The notes under the pieces: model-generated
The model's input: only the letters and a program-made list of their open reading frames with translations
Databases searched by the model: none
Told to the model about the DNA's origin: nothing
Assembly (NCBI GenBank): GCA_002493305.1
Contig: DKYJ01000037.1
Location: forward strand, 1 to 19,711
Origin: Clostridiales bacterium UBA7103
GTDB taxonomy: Bacteria > Bacillota > Clostridia > Oscillospirales > Oscillospiraceae
Reading direction: 5' to 3'
Length of the DNA: 19,711 nucleotides
Shown: positions 1-7,344 of the stretch, piece after piece
How positions within the stretch are numbered: the stretch's first letter is position 1
Layout of the letters: each line of letters opens with the position of its first letter
Program-made: the position numbers and the translations under genes

Positions 1-10
1 TATATTTTTT

Positions 11-15
11 CCTCC
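11..15 (-). promoter_or_regulatory. Ribosome binding site of a gene beyond the left edge
   Basis: Read on the minus strand, GGAGG is followed by an A/T-only stretch that runs to the window edge, where a start codon would be expected about 10 nt or slightly more downstream. It lies 83 nt after the stop of the 595-aa dehydratase-like gene and in the same direction, so the operon probably continues outside the window. The start codon itself is not visible. Confidence 0.5.
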
Positions 16-39
16 AATTATTTTTTATTATTCCTGTGC

Positions 40-62
40 CCGCCCCGGTATTGCCGGGGCGG
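40..62 (-). other. GC-rich intercistronic hairpin
   Basis: A perfect 9-bp stem (CCGCCCCGG/CCGGGGCGG) encloses a 5-nt loop. It sits just after the last visible gene of the minus-strand operon. On the minus strand the stem is followed by GCACAGGAATAAT, with no U-tract, so it does not look like a standard intrinsic terminator. With a ribosome binding site downstream, an mRNA stabilising or processing hairpin, or a weak attenuator, is more likely. Confidence 0.55.
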
Positions 63-97
63 TATAAATTTATATCCGGGAAAATTGCAGGGTAAAA

Positions 98-1885
98 TCA
101 CATGCAGACTTCGTCCTCAAACTCAAGCAGGGACGGGTCAACAGGCTCTGCCTTCATGACGGTGCGCATATACTCGTTGACCTTGTCGCGCATGGTGCGG
201 CGGGAGACGGTACGGGGATCCATCAGGTCATGCTCGACCCAGATGAGGTCATAGCCGCGCTGACGACCCTGGTCGTCCAGAATACCCTGAACGGTAGCCA
301 TGTTCTTGCAGGCGACATTCTGATACATGATGATGAGCTTCGCGTTCCAGTCTTCGCACTGCTTCCACAGCTCGTCGACGACATTCTGGTAACCGCCGTT
401 GGTGTGACGGCGCATAACCATACGCTCGTACAGACGGGCGAGGTCGCGCATAGCCTCTTCCTTATCCTCGGTCTCCAGATGCTTGGTGAAGTTAAGGGAC
501 TCCATCTCAACGAGGACATTGACACCCCAGCAGTTGGCAAGCCAGTTGGAGAAGTTGGCATAGTAGTGGGCAGGGCAGGACCAGACGATAGCACGGTACT
601 TCATCTTGCCGGGCCAAGGCTCTTCCTTGTTCTCATAGGCCTTCTGCAGGATCTTGCTGACCTTCTCGGCGGTCTTGAGGGTACGAGGATCAGCGCCGCC
701 GTCCATCTCGTAGTTCCACTTGCGGAACAGCTCGTAGCACGGGCCGAGCAGCTGCGGGTAGGCGGTCTTGTTGATCTCCCACTTCTCAAGCTCGTAATCA
801 GTCTCCTTGTTGAAGCGCTTGATTTGGGTGAAGTAAGCGTCCCAATCCCACTTTGCACCGGTGATGTCCTCGATGAACTTTATGCAGGCCTTGATATCGT
901 CCGCGCCGCACTGTACGGTCTCCTCATCCAGATAACGGACGGGGAAGCAGAGGTGGAACACGGGAGTATCAGGGAAGCGGCGGGAGTAGTAAGAGGAGGC
1001 CATAGTAGAACCGTCGCAGGGCATAGAGGAGGAGAGGAAGCAGGTGCCCATATGGGGCAGAGCATCCAGAACCAGCGCGCCGCACTCGGAAGAGGGCACA
1101 GGGCAGGTATCAGAGGGCAGACCATAGGACTCAACCGCGTCTATGTAGGGCACGCAGGTGAGCTGGTCAAGCTCGGAGACGAGGAACATCGCCAGCAGCT
1201 GATGGGGGAAACCATACAGTGTGGGGAAGCCCGCCATGATCTGACCCATGGTCATCTCATCGAACAGGACGGTCATCTTGTTGAGTTCGGTGCTGTTGCC
1301 GTTCTTCGCATCGGCCTTGGCATTGAGCACGAGGTTTTCTGCGACATAGCGGAACACATCAAAGAGGAGCATGTGGCTCATGCGCAGGTTGGAGCCGCGC
1401 ATACCCATGATGTTCTTATCCAGGAAGGAGTGGCAGCAGAAGTAAGAGACCATCCAGCGATACCAGAAGAGGTTGTTGACTGCCGGAATGAGATCCTTGG
1501 AGAAGGTCATCAGCAACATGCCCCACATACGCGCCCACTCATAGAAGTCGTAAGCGGTGTCCTTGATACCGCGCCACTCACGGCGGACGGTTGCCATAGC
1601 GCCCTTGCGGTAAAGACGGCCAAGGCTCTTTTCGCCGTTGATAACACGGTCGATCTTGCCGTTCTTATCCAGAGCCATGAAATCCTTATATTCTTCCTTG
1701 ACGCGGCGGAAATCGTCCTTCGCGTCGTTTATTCTATCCTGACCAAACTTTTTCCAGTCGGTCTCTTTGAGCATATCCCAGAAAATTCCGCCGACTTCCT
1801 TGAGGTTTTCGGCCTGAGCCTTCCAGTCCATCTCATCCTTGCAGCGGAAGAACTTGGGATTGGGATACTGTATCTTTTTAGCCAT
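98..1885 (-). CDS. 2-hydroxyacyl-CoA dehydratase / benzoyl-CoA reductase-family protein, long subunit (595 aa)
   Basis: This is one of a pair of 2-hydroxyacyl-CoA dehydratase D-component family (HGD-D) proteins, which bind [4Fe-4S] clusters and carry out radical dehydrations or difficult reductions of CoA thioesters after ATP-driven electron injection. Family features seen are a Cys-rich block at residues 261-290 ending in PCDGS (C290, comparable to the CDGKK region of known dehydratases) and a C-terminal Cys at VACKNM (C526). C268 or C261, C290 and C526 are the likely cluster ligands (inference). At 595 aa it is longer than the usual 400-450 aa. The extra length is mostly N-terminal (about residues 1-200): charged, aromatic-rich, with a hydrophobic stretch at 115-150 ending in CC (150-151). 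The ATG overlaps the stop of the upstream partner by one base (TAATG), with an upstream GGAGGG site. Translational coupling suggests a heteromeric complex. The substrate cannot be deduced. Confidence 0.8.
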   Translation of the reverse strand: MAKKIQYPNPKFFRCKDEMDWKAQAENLKEVGGIFWDMLKETDWKKFGQDRINDAKDDFRRVKEEYKDFMALDKNGKIDRVINGEKSLGRLYRKGAMATVRREWRGIKDTAYDFYEWARMWGMLLMTFSKDLIPAVNNLFWYRWMVSYFCCHSFLDKNIMGMRGSNLRMSHMLLFDVFRYVAENLVLNAKADAKNGNSTELNKMTVLFDEMTMGQIMAGFPTLYGFPHQLLAMFLVSELDQLTCVPYIDAVESYGLPSDTCPVPSSECGALVLDALPHMGTCFLSSSMPCDGSTMASSYYSRRFPDTPVFHLCFPVRYLDEETVQCGADDIKACIKFIEDITGAKWDWDAYFTQIKRFNKETDYELEKWEINKTAYPQLLGPCYELFRKWNYEMDGGADPRTLKTAEKVSKILQKAYENKEEPWPGKMKYRAIVWSCPAHYYANFSNWLANCWGVNVLVEMESLNFTKHLETEDKEEAMRDLARLYERMVMRRHTNGGYQNVVDELWKQCEDWNAKLIIMYQNVACKNMATVQGILDDQGRQRGYDLIWVEHDLMDPRTVSRRTMRDKVNEYMRTVMKAEPVDPSLLEFEDEVCM

Positions 1886-3081
1886 TACTGTTTGCCCTCC
1901 TCTTTGTGGATGCGTTTAATCTCGAGAGATTCAACAAAGGCCTGAACACGGGTGCGCAGCTGACCGGAGTTACCGTTGTTATACAGTCTGTCAATGGACA
2001 GCACGGGCCAGCCGTACTCATCGTGCATGACATGGCTGACCAGAGCGCGCTCGAAGCCCCAGTAGTCGCAGTACTTCATCTGCTCATAGATGATACCCTC
2101 GGCCTTGAACTCCTTGGCAAGCCTGTCAGCGGTCTCACGGCGCTGGAGAACCTTCTCGTCAGCTATGTAACGGGCGCACTCGGAAACCTCCATGTAGTGC
2201 AGGCAGATCTGAGTGAGCGCATCCTCATCGTCCTTAAGCTCAATGACCTCACGGCCGGGAGTAGAGCCGAAGCAATAACGGTCGGAAACGACCAGAGCGC
2301 CACAGCCCTCGATGAGCTTGGTAAGGTTGGGATCGTCGATCTCGGAGCCGACGATGGCAACGCGGGCACGATAGGGGCTGACCTTATCGGGCTTTCTCTT
2401 CTTCAGCTCCTCAAGAGTCTCACGCAGGTAGGGCAGGATGAGAGCCTTGGGACAGGTGTAGGAGACGAGGTTAAGAATATGGAACTCATAACCGGTGATG
2501 ACGGGGTTATCAGCCTTGCGCATCTCGCGGATCTCGGAGATGATTCTGCAGACCTCGTTGTGCTGCTCGACAGCCTTGCGGATGGCGGCGTCGGAGGTAT
2601 CCACGCCGAACACCTCGGTCAGGCGGTCAAGCACTCTCAGACGCATCTGCTTTACATAGGAATCCAGAGTGTAGTCCGTGATCTTGTAAGGCATGTCGCA
2701 GTGAGTGACAAAGAAATTGGGCTTGGTGTTGACCTTCAGGATGTCAAAATGCTCCATAGAGCGGTTCATCATCGAGCAGGCGTCAACGCCTATCATAGCG
2801 TCGAGGAACTCGTAGCCGCCCTCAATGGCGCGCTCCAGCAGCGCTCTTGCGAACTCACAGGTGTAGTTTGACATGTAGTAGGTGGCAATATCAATAGAAC
2901 CTGTGTTGGGTGCGCGAAGCCTGACAGAGAAGCAGTTGTCAACATTGAGCAAAACCTCGGGAATATGGAAGCAGGTATATCCGAGAGCGATACCGCCCTC
3001 ATCCTGTGCCTTTTTCACCAGCTCATTGTCGGCGTTCTCAAGCAGGCTTTCAAAGTAGATCAAATGCTTAAGATCTTTCAA
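1885..3081 (-). CDS. 2-hydroxyacyl-CoA dehydratase / benzoyl-CoA reductase-family protein, short subunit (398 aa)
   Basis: This is the standard-length HGD-D family subunit, resembling HgdB/FldC/BcrB-type proteins. The C-terminal signature is clear: IIYEQMKYCDYWGFE (C338) followed by GQLRTRVQAFVESL (373-386). Together with C75 (NYTCEFARALLE) and C102 (VDACSMMNR), this gives the three cysteines expected to hold one [4Fe-4S] cluster. The N-terminal YTCFHIPEVLL matches the family's Y-x-x-x-P-E-E-L-type start. The start is TTG at 3079-3081, preceded by a good AGAGGTG site 6 nt upstream; no nearby ATG exists. It follows the CooC-type ATPase gene by 20 nt and overlaps the 595-aa partner. The family assignment is secure; the substrate (hydroxyacyl-CoA, aromatic CoA, or a small-molecule reductase role as in double-cubane proteins) is open. 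Confidence 0.87.
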   Translation of the reverse strand: MKDLKHLIYFESLLENADNELVKKAQDEGGIALGYTCFHIPEVLLNVDNCFSVRLRAPNTGSIDIATYYMSNYTCEFARALLERAIEGGYEFLDAMIGVDACSMMNRSMEHFDILKVNTKPNFFVTHCDMPYKITDYTLDSYVKQMRLRVLDRLTEVFGVDTSDAAIRKAVEQHNEVCRIISEIREMRKADNPVITGYEFHILNLVSYTCPKALILPYLRETLEELKKRKPDKVSPYRARVAIVGSEIDDPNLTKLIEGCGALVVSDRYCFGSTPGREVIELKDDEDALTQICLHYMEVSECARYIADEKVLQRRETADRLAKEFKAEGIIYEQMKYCDYWGFERALVSHVMHDEYGWPVLSIDRLYNNGNSGQLRTRVQAFVESLEIKRIHKEEGKQ

Positions 3082-3101
3082 ATGTTACACCTCTTCTTTA
3101 A

Positions 3102-3866
3102 TTAAAGTATTTCTATTTTTTGGAGTGCTTCCTTCACTCCCTTGAGCATAGCGGAATCCTCGTACAGCTCCATAACGCTCTTGCCCTTGATGTCGTTTGC
3201 GGCAAAAGTGCTGTCCGCGGGGATAAATGCCAGAATGTCAACTCCGGGCGTGCGCATCATATCGGCAAGCTCAGGATTTGTCACTCTGTTGACGATGGCG
3301 CCGATCTTATCGTAGGAGATAAGCTCGTCAGCCACATTCTTGATCGTGGAGATCACCTGTCCGCCCTTCTTGCTCTGGTCGGTAATAAGCAGCAGATGGG
3401 TGACCTTTTCCATAACGCGGCGCTGGATCTGCTCAATCCCGGCCTCGCCGTCGATGACGACATAGTCAAAGCTGTTGGACAGAACACCAATGACTTCTTT
3501 GAGGTAGGAATTGACTTTACAATAGCAACCGGAGCTCTCCGGACGGCCAATGGCAAGAAACGCAAAACCCGGCATCTCAACCAGCGCGTCAAAAATCTTG
3601 AACCGCGCCTCGCTGAGCAGCTCCAGAGCCTCTCTTGTCTCGCCGTTTTCAACGCTGTCGACTATACTCATGCGTATATCGTCCAGCGTCAGCTTCACAT
3701 CCACGCCAAGAGCAACGGACAGGCCAACGGCGGGGTCTGCGTCAATGGCCAGGATCTTCTTGTCGGGATATTTCTCGACTAAAAGCCTGACGATCGATGC
3801 GGAAATTGAGGTTTTGCCAACCCCTCCCTTACCTGCGACCGTGATAATCTTGGCTTTATTCTCCAT
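3102..3866 (-). CDS. CooC-type P-loop ATPase with CxC metal motif
   Basis: This is a MinD/NifH-like (SIMIBI) ATPase of 254 aa. It has a deviant Walker A GKGGVGKTS at residues 12-20 (signature Lys13 and Lys18), a switch region IDADPAVGLS at 41-50, a Walker B-like VVIDGEAG at 136-143, and GEAGIEQIQRR, which resembles the equivalent CooC segment. Residues C114 and C116 form CYC, the position and spacing of the metal-binding CxC of CooC proteins, which insert nickel into carbon monoxide dehydrogenase. Here it is the first gene of an operon with two HGD-D iron-sulfur proteins, which normally work with an unrelated ASKHA ATPase activator. It may therefore mature, or act as the reductase for, that pair (inference). 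The ATG is preceded by GGGGGGA. A plain CODH maturation role for enzymes encoded elsewhere cannot be excluded. Confidence 0.82.
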   Translation of the reverse strand: MENKAKIITVAGKGGVGKTSISASIVRLLVEKYPDKKILAIDADPAVGLSVALGVDVKLTLDDIRMSIVDSVENGETREALELLSEARFKIFDALVEMPGFAFLAIGRPESSGCYCKVNSYLKEVIGVLSNSFDYVVIDGEAGIEQIQRRVMEKVTHLLLITDQSKKGGQVISTIKNVADELISYDKIGAIVNRVTNPELADMMRTPGVDILAFIPADSTFAANDIKGKSVMELYEDSAMLKGVKEALQKIEIL

Positions 3867-3906
3867 GTGTGTCCCCCCTTACGGAAATGCTGTTTTTCTA
3901 AAAGCG

Positions 3907-3930
3907 AATACAATCTTCCCAGCTTGTATT
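3907..3930. promoter_or_regulatory. Inverted repeat in the leader of the CooC-type operon
   Basis: AATACAA (3907-3913) and TTGTATT (3924-3930) form a perfect 7-bp inverted repeat with a 10-nt spacer. It lies immediately downstream of the predicted -10 of the minus-strand operon, so it would cover the transcription start. It could be an operator or a small leader hairpin. Confidence 0.4.
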
Positions 3931-3938
3931 ATGTTCGT

Positions 3939-3967
3939 ATTTTAACATAAGCGAAGAAATTATGCAA
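3939..3967 (-). promoter_or_regulatory. Predicted promoter of the CooC/dehydratase operon
   Basis: On the minus strand, -35 TTGCAT (3962-3967), a 17-nt spacer and -10 TAAAAT (3939-3944) are present, with a TGT extended -10. The start codon is about 70 nt downstream, leaving room for the inverted repeat at 3907-3930. Confidence 0.65.
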
Positions 3968-4116
3968 GACAAACACATTGAAATTGTTCGTTTTCCATGT
4001 TTTTGGTGCATTTTACAAAATCCGTGGTGTCGAAAAGTGAAAATTGTTTATACACAGTCCCGCGTAATGTAAGAAAGCTCTCGCCTGGCACCGTTTGATT
4101 GAGGAATAACAGCGAT

Positions 4117-5568
4117 TTATTCAGGCTCTAACAGGTGTAGAGCCATGCATTCGGATGGCTGCGGAGTAGCTCGCATATCACTTTCTACAAGATATTCTTT
4201 GAGGATATTCAGACCTTGTTCCAGCTTCTTACCTATGCCCGCAGAGCAGAGAGATATTCGCAGATAGCTCTCCTCTCTGTCGGCAGCCACGCTGAAGCGT
4301 CTGGAGTGATAGACCCTCACCCCCCGCTCCATAAGCTCCTTTTCTACAAGCTGCCAAGGCTTATTTGTGTGTATGGGCAGCCATTTATAGTAGCTTATTG
4401 TGTCTCTGCTGTCTGCGCCGTTGATGATTTTTTCATAAATGCGGCAGTTTTGCTCCGCCCATGCCTGCTTCTTAGCGGCGATTTTATACGCGTCGCCGTT
4501 TAAAATAAGCTCCGTTATTATCTCCGCATCAAGGGACGAGGCTTTGATGTTCACATTAAACAGTGCGTGCAGCAGCTTATCCTTATACTGCCCGCCGAAG
4601 GCCATATACGCGATACGCAGTCCCGGGCACAGGCTCTTTGTCATGCCGCAGATATATACGCTCTCCCCGCCAAGGATATCAAACATCGATGGCAGGGTCT
4701 CCCCTTCCGCGGCGCGCAGCCATGTTGCAATATCGTCCTCCACCAGAATCAGCCTGTTTCTGCGTATCACCTCCGCCAGCTCCCGCCGCCGCCCGATGGG
4801 AATGGTGACAGTAGTTGGATTTGCGCAGGTGGGTATCAGATAAACGCCCCTCAGTCTGTTTGCAGCGCACTGCTTTTGCAGCGCCTCCGGCAGCATACCG
4901 TTTTCGTCCCCCTTGATGGGGATAAGCACCAGATGCAGCAGCTTTGCAAGCTCAATAAAATTGGAGTATGTATACTCATCGGTGGCTATCTTATCTCCCG
5001 GTGAGAACAGCGCCAGAAGAGCAACTGTCAGCGCGTTCTGTGCCCCGGCGAAAATGGCAGTGTGCCCGCAGTCGGTGTGGACACCCAGCTGTTCAAGCCA
5101 TCGCACCGCCGCGGCAAGCTGGTGCGGGTGACCGGCGGGCCATGAGTATTCATAAAGATTTCTCAGATATCCCTTTTGTATGACCGCCTGAGTCGCCTGT
5201 TCCACAAGTTTCGTGTACTCGCCAAAGCCGTTGATGGCTCCCATCTCAATGCACATATCTGAAATCTGTGCAGGGGTAATAGTAGTGTTCTCAGCAGAAT
5301 GTGGGGAGACAAAGGTGCCCTTTCCCGTCGTACCGTAGATCAGCCCTTTTTTCTTACACTGCTCATACACTCTGGTGATGGTAGTGTAATTGAGATCAAG
5401 ATAGTCCGCGATCTCCCGCTGTGGAGGCAGTTTCGTACCCGCCGCCAGAAGCCCGCTTCTGATTTTACGCTCCAGATCCTCCGCGAGGGATTTATAATAT
5501 GGCGGTTTGAGGCTGTCCCTGTCCGGCCTCCATGTGAGCGGGTAGCTGTCAAAAGAATTAACAGGCAT
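4117..5568 (-). CDS. MocR/PdxR-family regulator (GntR-type HTH fused to aminotransferase-like domain)
   Basis: This is a transcription factor of 483 aa from the chosen start. A GntR-type winged helix (about residues 25-88: REIADYLDLN, TTITRVYEQCKKKGL, GKGTFVS) is followed by a class I aminotransferase fold that binds pyridoxal phosphate as a sensor. Visible PLP-site elements are CANPTT (N250), VEDDI (D278 or nearby) and GMTKSLCPGLR with the Schiff-base Lys K311 and R318. The ATG at 5568 has GGGGGA 8 nt upstream and is preferred over the in-frame TTG at 5583. It is divergent from a PhzF-family gene, which is probably its target (inference). No convincing terminator is visible after its stop, so some readthrough into the downstream same-strand CooC operon is possible. 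The effector is unknown; not all members respond to PLP alone. Confidence 0.88.
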   Translation of the reverse strand: MPVNSFDSYPLTWRPDRDSLKPPYYKSLAEDLERKIRSGLLAAGTKLPPQREIADYLDLNYTTITRVYEQCKKKGLIYGTTGKGTFVSPHSAENTTITPAQISDMCIEMGAINGFGEYTKLVEQATQAVIQKGYLRNLYEYSWPAGHPHQLAAAVRWLEQLGVHTDCGHTAIFAGAQNALTVALLALFSPGDKIATDEYTYSNFIELAKLLHLVLIPIKGDENGMLPEALQKQCAANRLRGVYLIPTCANPTTVTIPIGRRRELAEVIRRNRLILVEDDIATWLRAAEGETLPSMFDILGGESVYICGMTKSLCPGLRIAYMAFGGQYKDKLLHALFNVNIKASSLDAEIITELILNGDAYKIAAKKQAWAEQNCRIYEKIINGADSRDTISYYKWLPIHTNKPWQLVEKELMERGVRVYHSRRFSVAADREESYLRISLCSAGIGKKLEQGLNILKEYLVESDMRATPQPSECMALHLLEPE

Positions 5569-5581
5569 TGCTTTATCCCCC

Positions 5582-5602
5582 AAATTGTTTTACATACAAT
5601 TT
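5582..5602. promoter_or_regulatory. Candidate MocR operator
   Basis: AAATTGT (5582-5588) and ACAATTT (5596-5602) form a perfect 7-bp inverted repeat around a 7-nt spacer. A third ATTGT half-site follows at 5607-5611. The repeat lies between the regulator's -10 and its start codon, and just upstream of the phzF -35, so binding could repress the regulator gene and act on phzF. Confidence 0.5.
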
Positions 5603-5607
5603 TAACA

Positions 5608-5636
5608 TTGTCTGTATTATACATCAGGTTTATAAT
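5608..5636 (+). promoter_or_regulatory. Predicted phzF-family gene promoter
   Basis: -35 TTGTCT (5608-5613), a 17-nt spacer and a perfect -10 TATAAT (5631-5636) are present. The start codon at 5666 gives a leader of roughly 20 nt. The -35 is weak, which fits activation by the divergent regulator. Confidence 0.6.
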
Positions 5637-5644
5637 GATGACAA
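5616..5644 (-). promoter_or_regulatory. Predicted promoter of the MocR-type gene
   Basis: On the minus strand, -35 TTGTCA (5639-5644), a 17-nt spacer and a perfect -10 TATAAT (5616-5621) are present. It overlaps the plus-strand phzF promoter almost completely, so polymerase binding at one should exclude the other. Confidence 0.65.
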
Positions 5645-5665
5645 CAAAAATAGGGAGTGAAAAAA

Positions 5666-6445
5666 ATGAAACTCAGTCAATATGTAGTAGACGCCTTTAC
5701 TGACAAGGTCTTTGCGGGCAACCCAGCGGCGGTCTGCGTTATGGAGCAGTGGCTGCCGGAGGAGACGATGCAAAAGATCGCCATTGAAAACAACCTGTCT
5801 GAGACAGCCTTTGCCGTCAGGGAGGATAAGGGCTATCATCTGCGCTGGTTCACCCCCGGCGGTGAGGTTGAGCTCTGCGGGCATGCCACTCTCGCCACGG
5901 CCTATGTAATTATGACGCTTATCGAGCAGGGCCGCGCTCAGGTGGAGTTTTCAACCCTCAGCGGAACACTGACTGTCGAGCGGGAGGGTGATCTGCTGGT
6001 TATGGATTTCCCGTCCTTTGAGCTGCGCCCCGTCCCGGTCACGGACGAACTCTGCCAAGCCATCGGCGTAAAGCCCCTTGAAGCGTATATCGGTGCGGAC
6101 ATGGTCTGCGTGCTTGAGAGCGAGGAGCAGGTTAGAGCTGTCATTCCTGATCTGGAGCAGATACGCGCTCTGGATGGGGTCTGTTTCCATATTACTGCCA
6201 AGGGTAAAAATTATGACTGCATCACCCGCAGCTTTGCGCCCAAGTGCAATGTGGCGGAAGACCCGGTATGCGGCAGGGGGCATTGCCATGTCATACCGCT
6301 GTGGGCAAAGGCTTTGGGCAAAAATGACCTTACCGCATATCAGGCCTCCCGCCGCGGCGGCGTTCTCTACTGCACCTACAACGGAGAGCGCACCGTCCTG
6401 CGCGGCAAGGCCGCCCTGTTTTCCAAATCGGAGATATATTTTTAG
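5666..6445 (+). CDS. PhzF-family isomerase/epimerase-like protein
   Basis: This is a 259-aa protein of the PhzF/diaminopimelate-epimerase-like fold. Family landmarks seen are DAFTDKVFAGNPAAVC (10-24), the catalytic Glu46 in NNLSETAF, FTPGGEVELCGHATLA (62-77) and EDPVCGRGH (198-206), where many relatives have EDPVTGSAH. The ATG at 5666 lies 8 nt after GGGAG and is preferred to the in-frame GTG at 5657. The protein is near the usual family length and looks intact. It is likely a cytosolic isomerase on a small amino-acid-like molecule. No phenazine genes are nearby, so a phenazine role should not be assumed. The divergent MocR-type gene suggests a link to amino-acid or vitamin B6-related metabolism (inference). 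Confidence 0.87.
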   Translation: MKLSQYVVDAFTDKVFAGNPAAVCVMEQWLPEETMQKIAIENNLSETAFAVREDKGYHLRWFTPGGEVELCGHATLATAYVIMTLIEQGRAQVEFSTLSGTLTVEREGDLLVMDFPSFELRPVPVTDELCQAIGVKPLEAYIGADMVCVLESEEQVRAVIPDLEQIRALDGVCFHITAKGKNYDCITRSFAPKCNVAEDPVCGRGHCHVIPLWAKALGKNDLTAYQASRRGGVLYCTYNGERTVLRGKAALFSKSEIYF

Positions 6446-6481
6446 CTGTAAGCTCTCCATTTTCTAACCTATAAACGTGCA

Positions 6482-6513
6482 AAACCCGCCTGAGCGTTTG
6501 CTCAGGCGGGTTT
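6482..6513. terminator. Terminator between convergent phzF and rnfB
   Basis: A perfect 14-bp stem AAACCCGCCTGAGC/GCTCAGGCGGGTTT encloses a 4-nt loop. It lies 36 nt after the phzF stop and 18 nt after the end of rnfB on the other strand. T-runs are short on both sides (TTTTGCACG for the minus strand), but the stem is strong, so it likely serves both genes. Confidence 0.8.
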
Positions 6514-6531
6514 GACTTTAGGATATTTTGC

Positions 6532-7329
6532 TTATTTGCCGAAGTAGTTGATGATGTGGCGGGGGCAGATGTCGGCGCAGTGACCGCACTGGACGCACTT
6601 GGAGGTATCGACCACGGCAAGATTGTCCACAACGGTGATAGCGTCGGCCGGGCACTCGCGCTGGCACTTCATGCAGCCGATGCAGCCGTAATCGCACATC
6701 TTCATGACCTTCGCGCCCTTGTCCTTGTTGGAGCAGGCGGGCATGATCTTCTGGCTCTCGGGGATGAGCTTGATAATGCTCTTGGGGCAGGCTTCGGCGC
6801 AAGCGCCGCAGCCAACGCACTTGGAGCGGTCAACCTTGGCAACGCCGTCCACGATGTGGATAGCGTCAAACTGGCACACTCTGGTGCAGTTGCCGAGACC
6901 GATGCAGGCAAAGGTGCAGGTCTTGTTGCTCTTGCCGCCGAAGAGCATGGCGGCGCGGCAGTCAACAGGGCCGTTGTAGTTAAAGCGCATTTCGGCGTGA
7001 CCCTCAGTGCCGGAGCAGGGCACGAACGCCACCATTTTTTCAGCTTCACCTGCGGAGACGCCCATGATCTCAGCAATCTTCGCAGCAGCCTCAGCGCCGC
7101 CGGCAACGCAGCGGTTGGTGGGAGCTTCGCCCTTGGCGACAGCGGCGGCGTAACCATCGCAGCCGGGGTAGCCGCAGCCGCCGCAGTTAGCGCCGGCAAG
7201 GCACTCGCGGACAGCCTCCTGCTTGGGGTCGACCTCGACATAGAACACCTTGGCGGCTACGGCCAGGATCAGGCCGAACAGCGCGCCCATACCACCGAGA
7301 ACAGCTATTGCAAGAAGAATAGAATTCAT
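6532..7329 (-). CDS. rnfB: Rnf complex subunit B (electron-transfer iron-sulfur protein)
   Basis: RnfB receives electrons from reduced ferredoxin in the ion-translocating ferredoxin:NAD+ oxidoreductase. The 265-aa protein starts with one N-terminal membrane helix (about residues 4-28). An Fe-S domain follows with CGGCGYPGC and a distal Cys (C49, C52, C57, C74). The ferredoxin-type cysteine sets come next: CTFACIGLGNCTRVC (138-152), CVGCGACAEACP (171-182), CDYGCIGCMKCQRECP (212-227) and CVQCGHCADICP (245-256). It is the last gene of the operon, 15 nt after rnfA, with a GGAGGG ribosome site. All cluster ligands expected for a clostridial RnfB appear intact. Confidence 0.96.
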   Translation of the reverse strand: MNSILLAIAVLGGMGALFGLILAVAAKVFYVEVDPKQEAVRECLAGANCGGCGYPGCDGYAAAVAKGEAPTNRCVAGGAEAAAKIAEIMGVSAGEAEKMVAFVPCSGTEGHAEMRFNYNGPVDCRAAMLFGGKSNKTCTFACIGLGNCTRVCQFDAIHIVDGVAKVDRSKCVGCGACAEACPKSIIKLIPESQKIMPACSNKDKGAKVMKMCDYGCIGCMKCQRECPADAITVVDNLAVVDTSKCVQCGHCADICPRHIINYFGK

Positions 7330-7344
7330 AATATCATACCCTCC

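Noticed and set aside
230..1945. Long plus-strand open frame of 571 codons opposite the dehydratase-like gene
   Set aside because: It is fully antisense to a clear HGD-D family gene, and its protein is Val/Leu/His-rich with no recognisable motif. It is a by-product of codon bias in the real gene.
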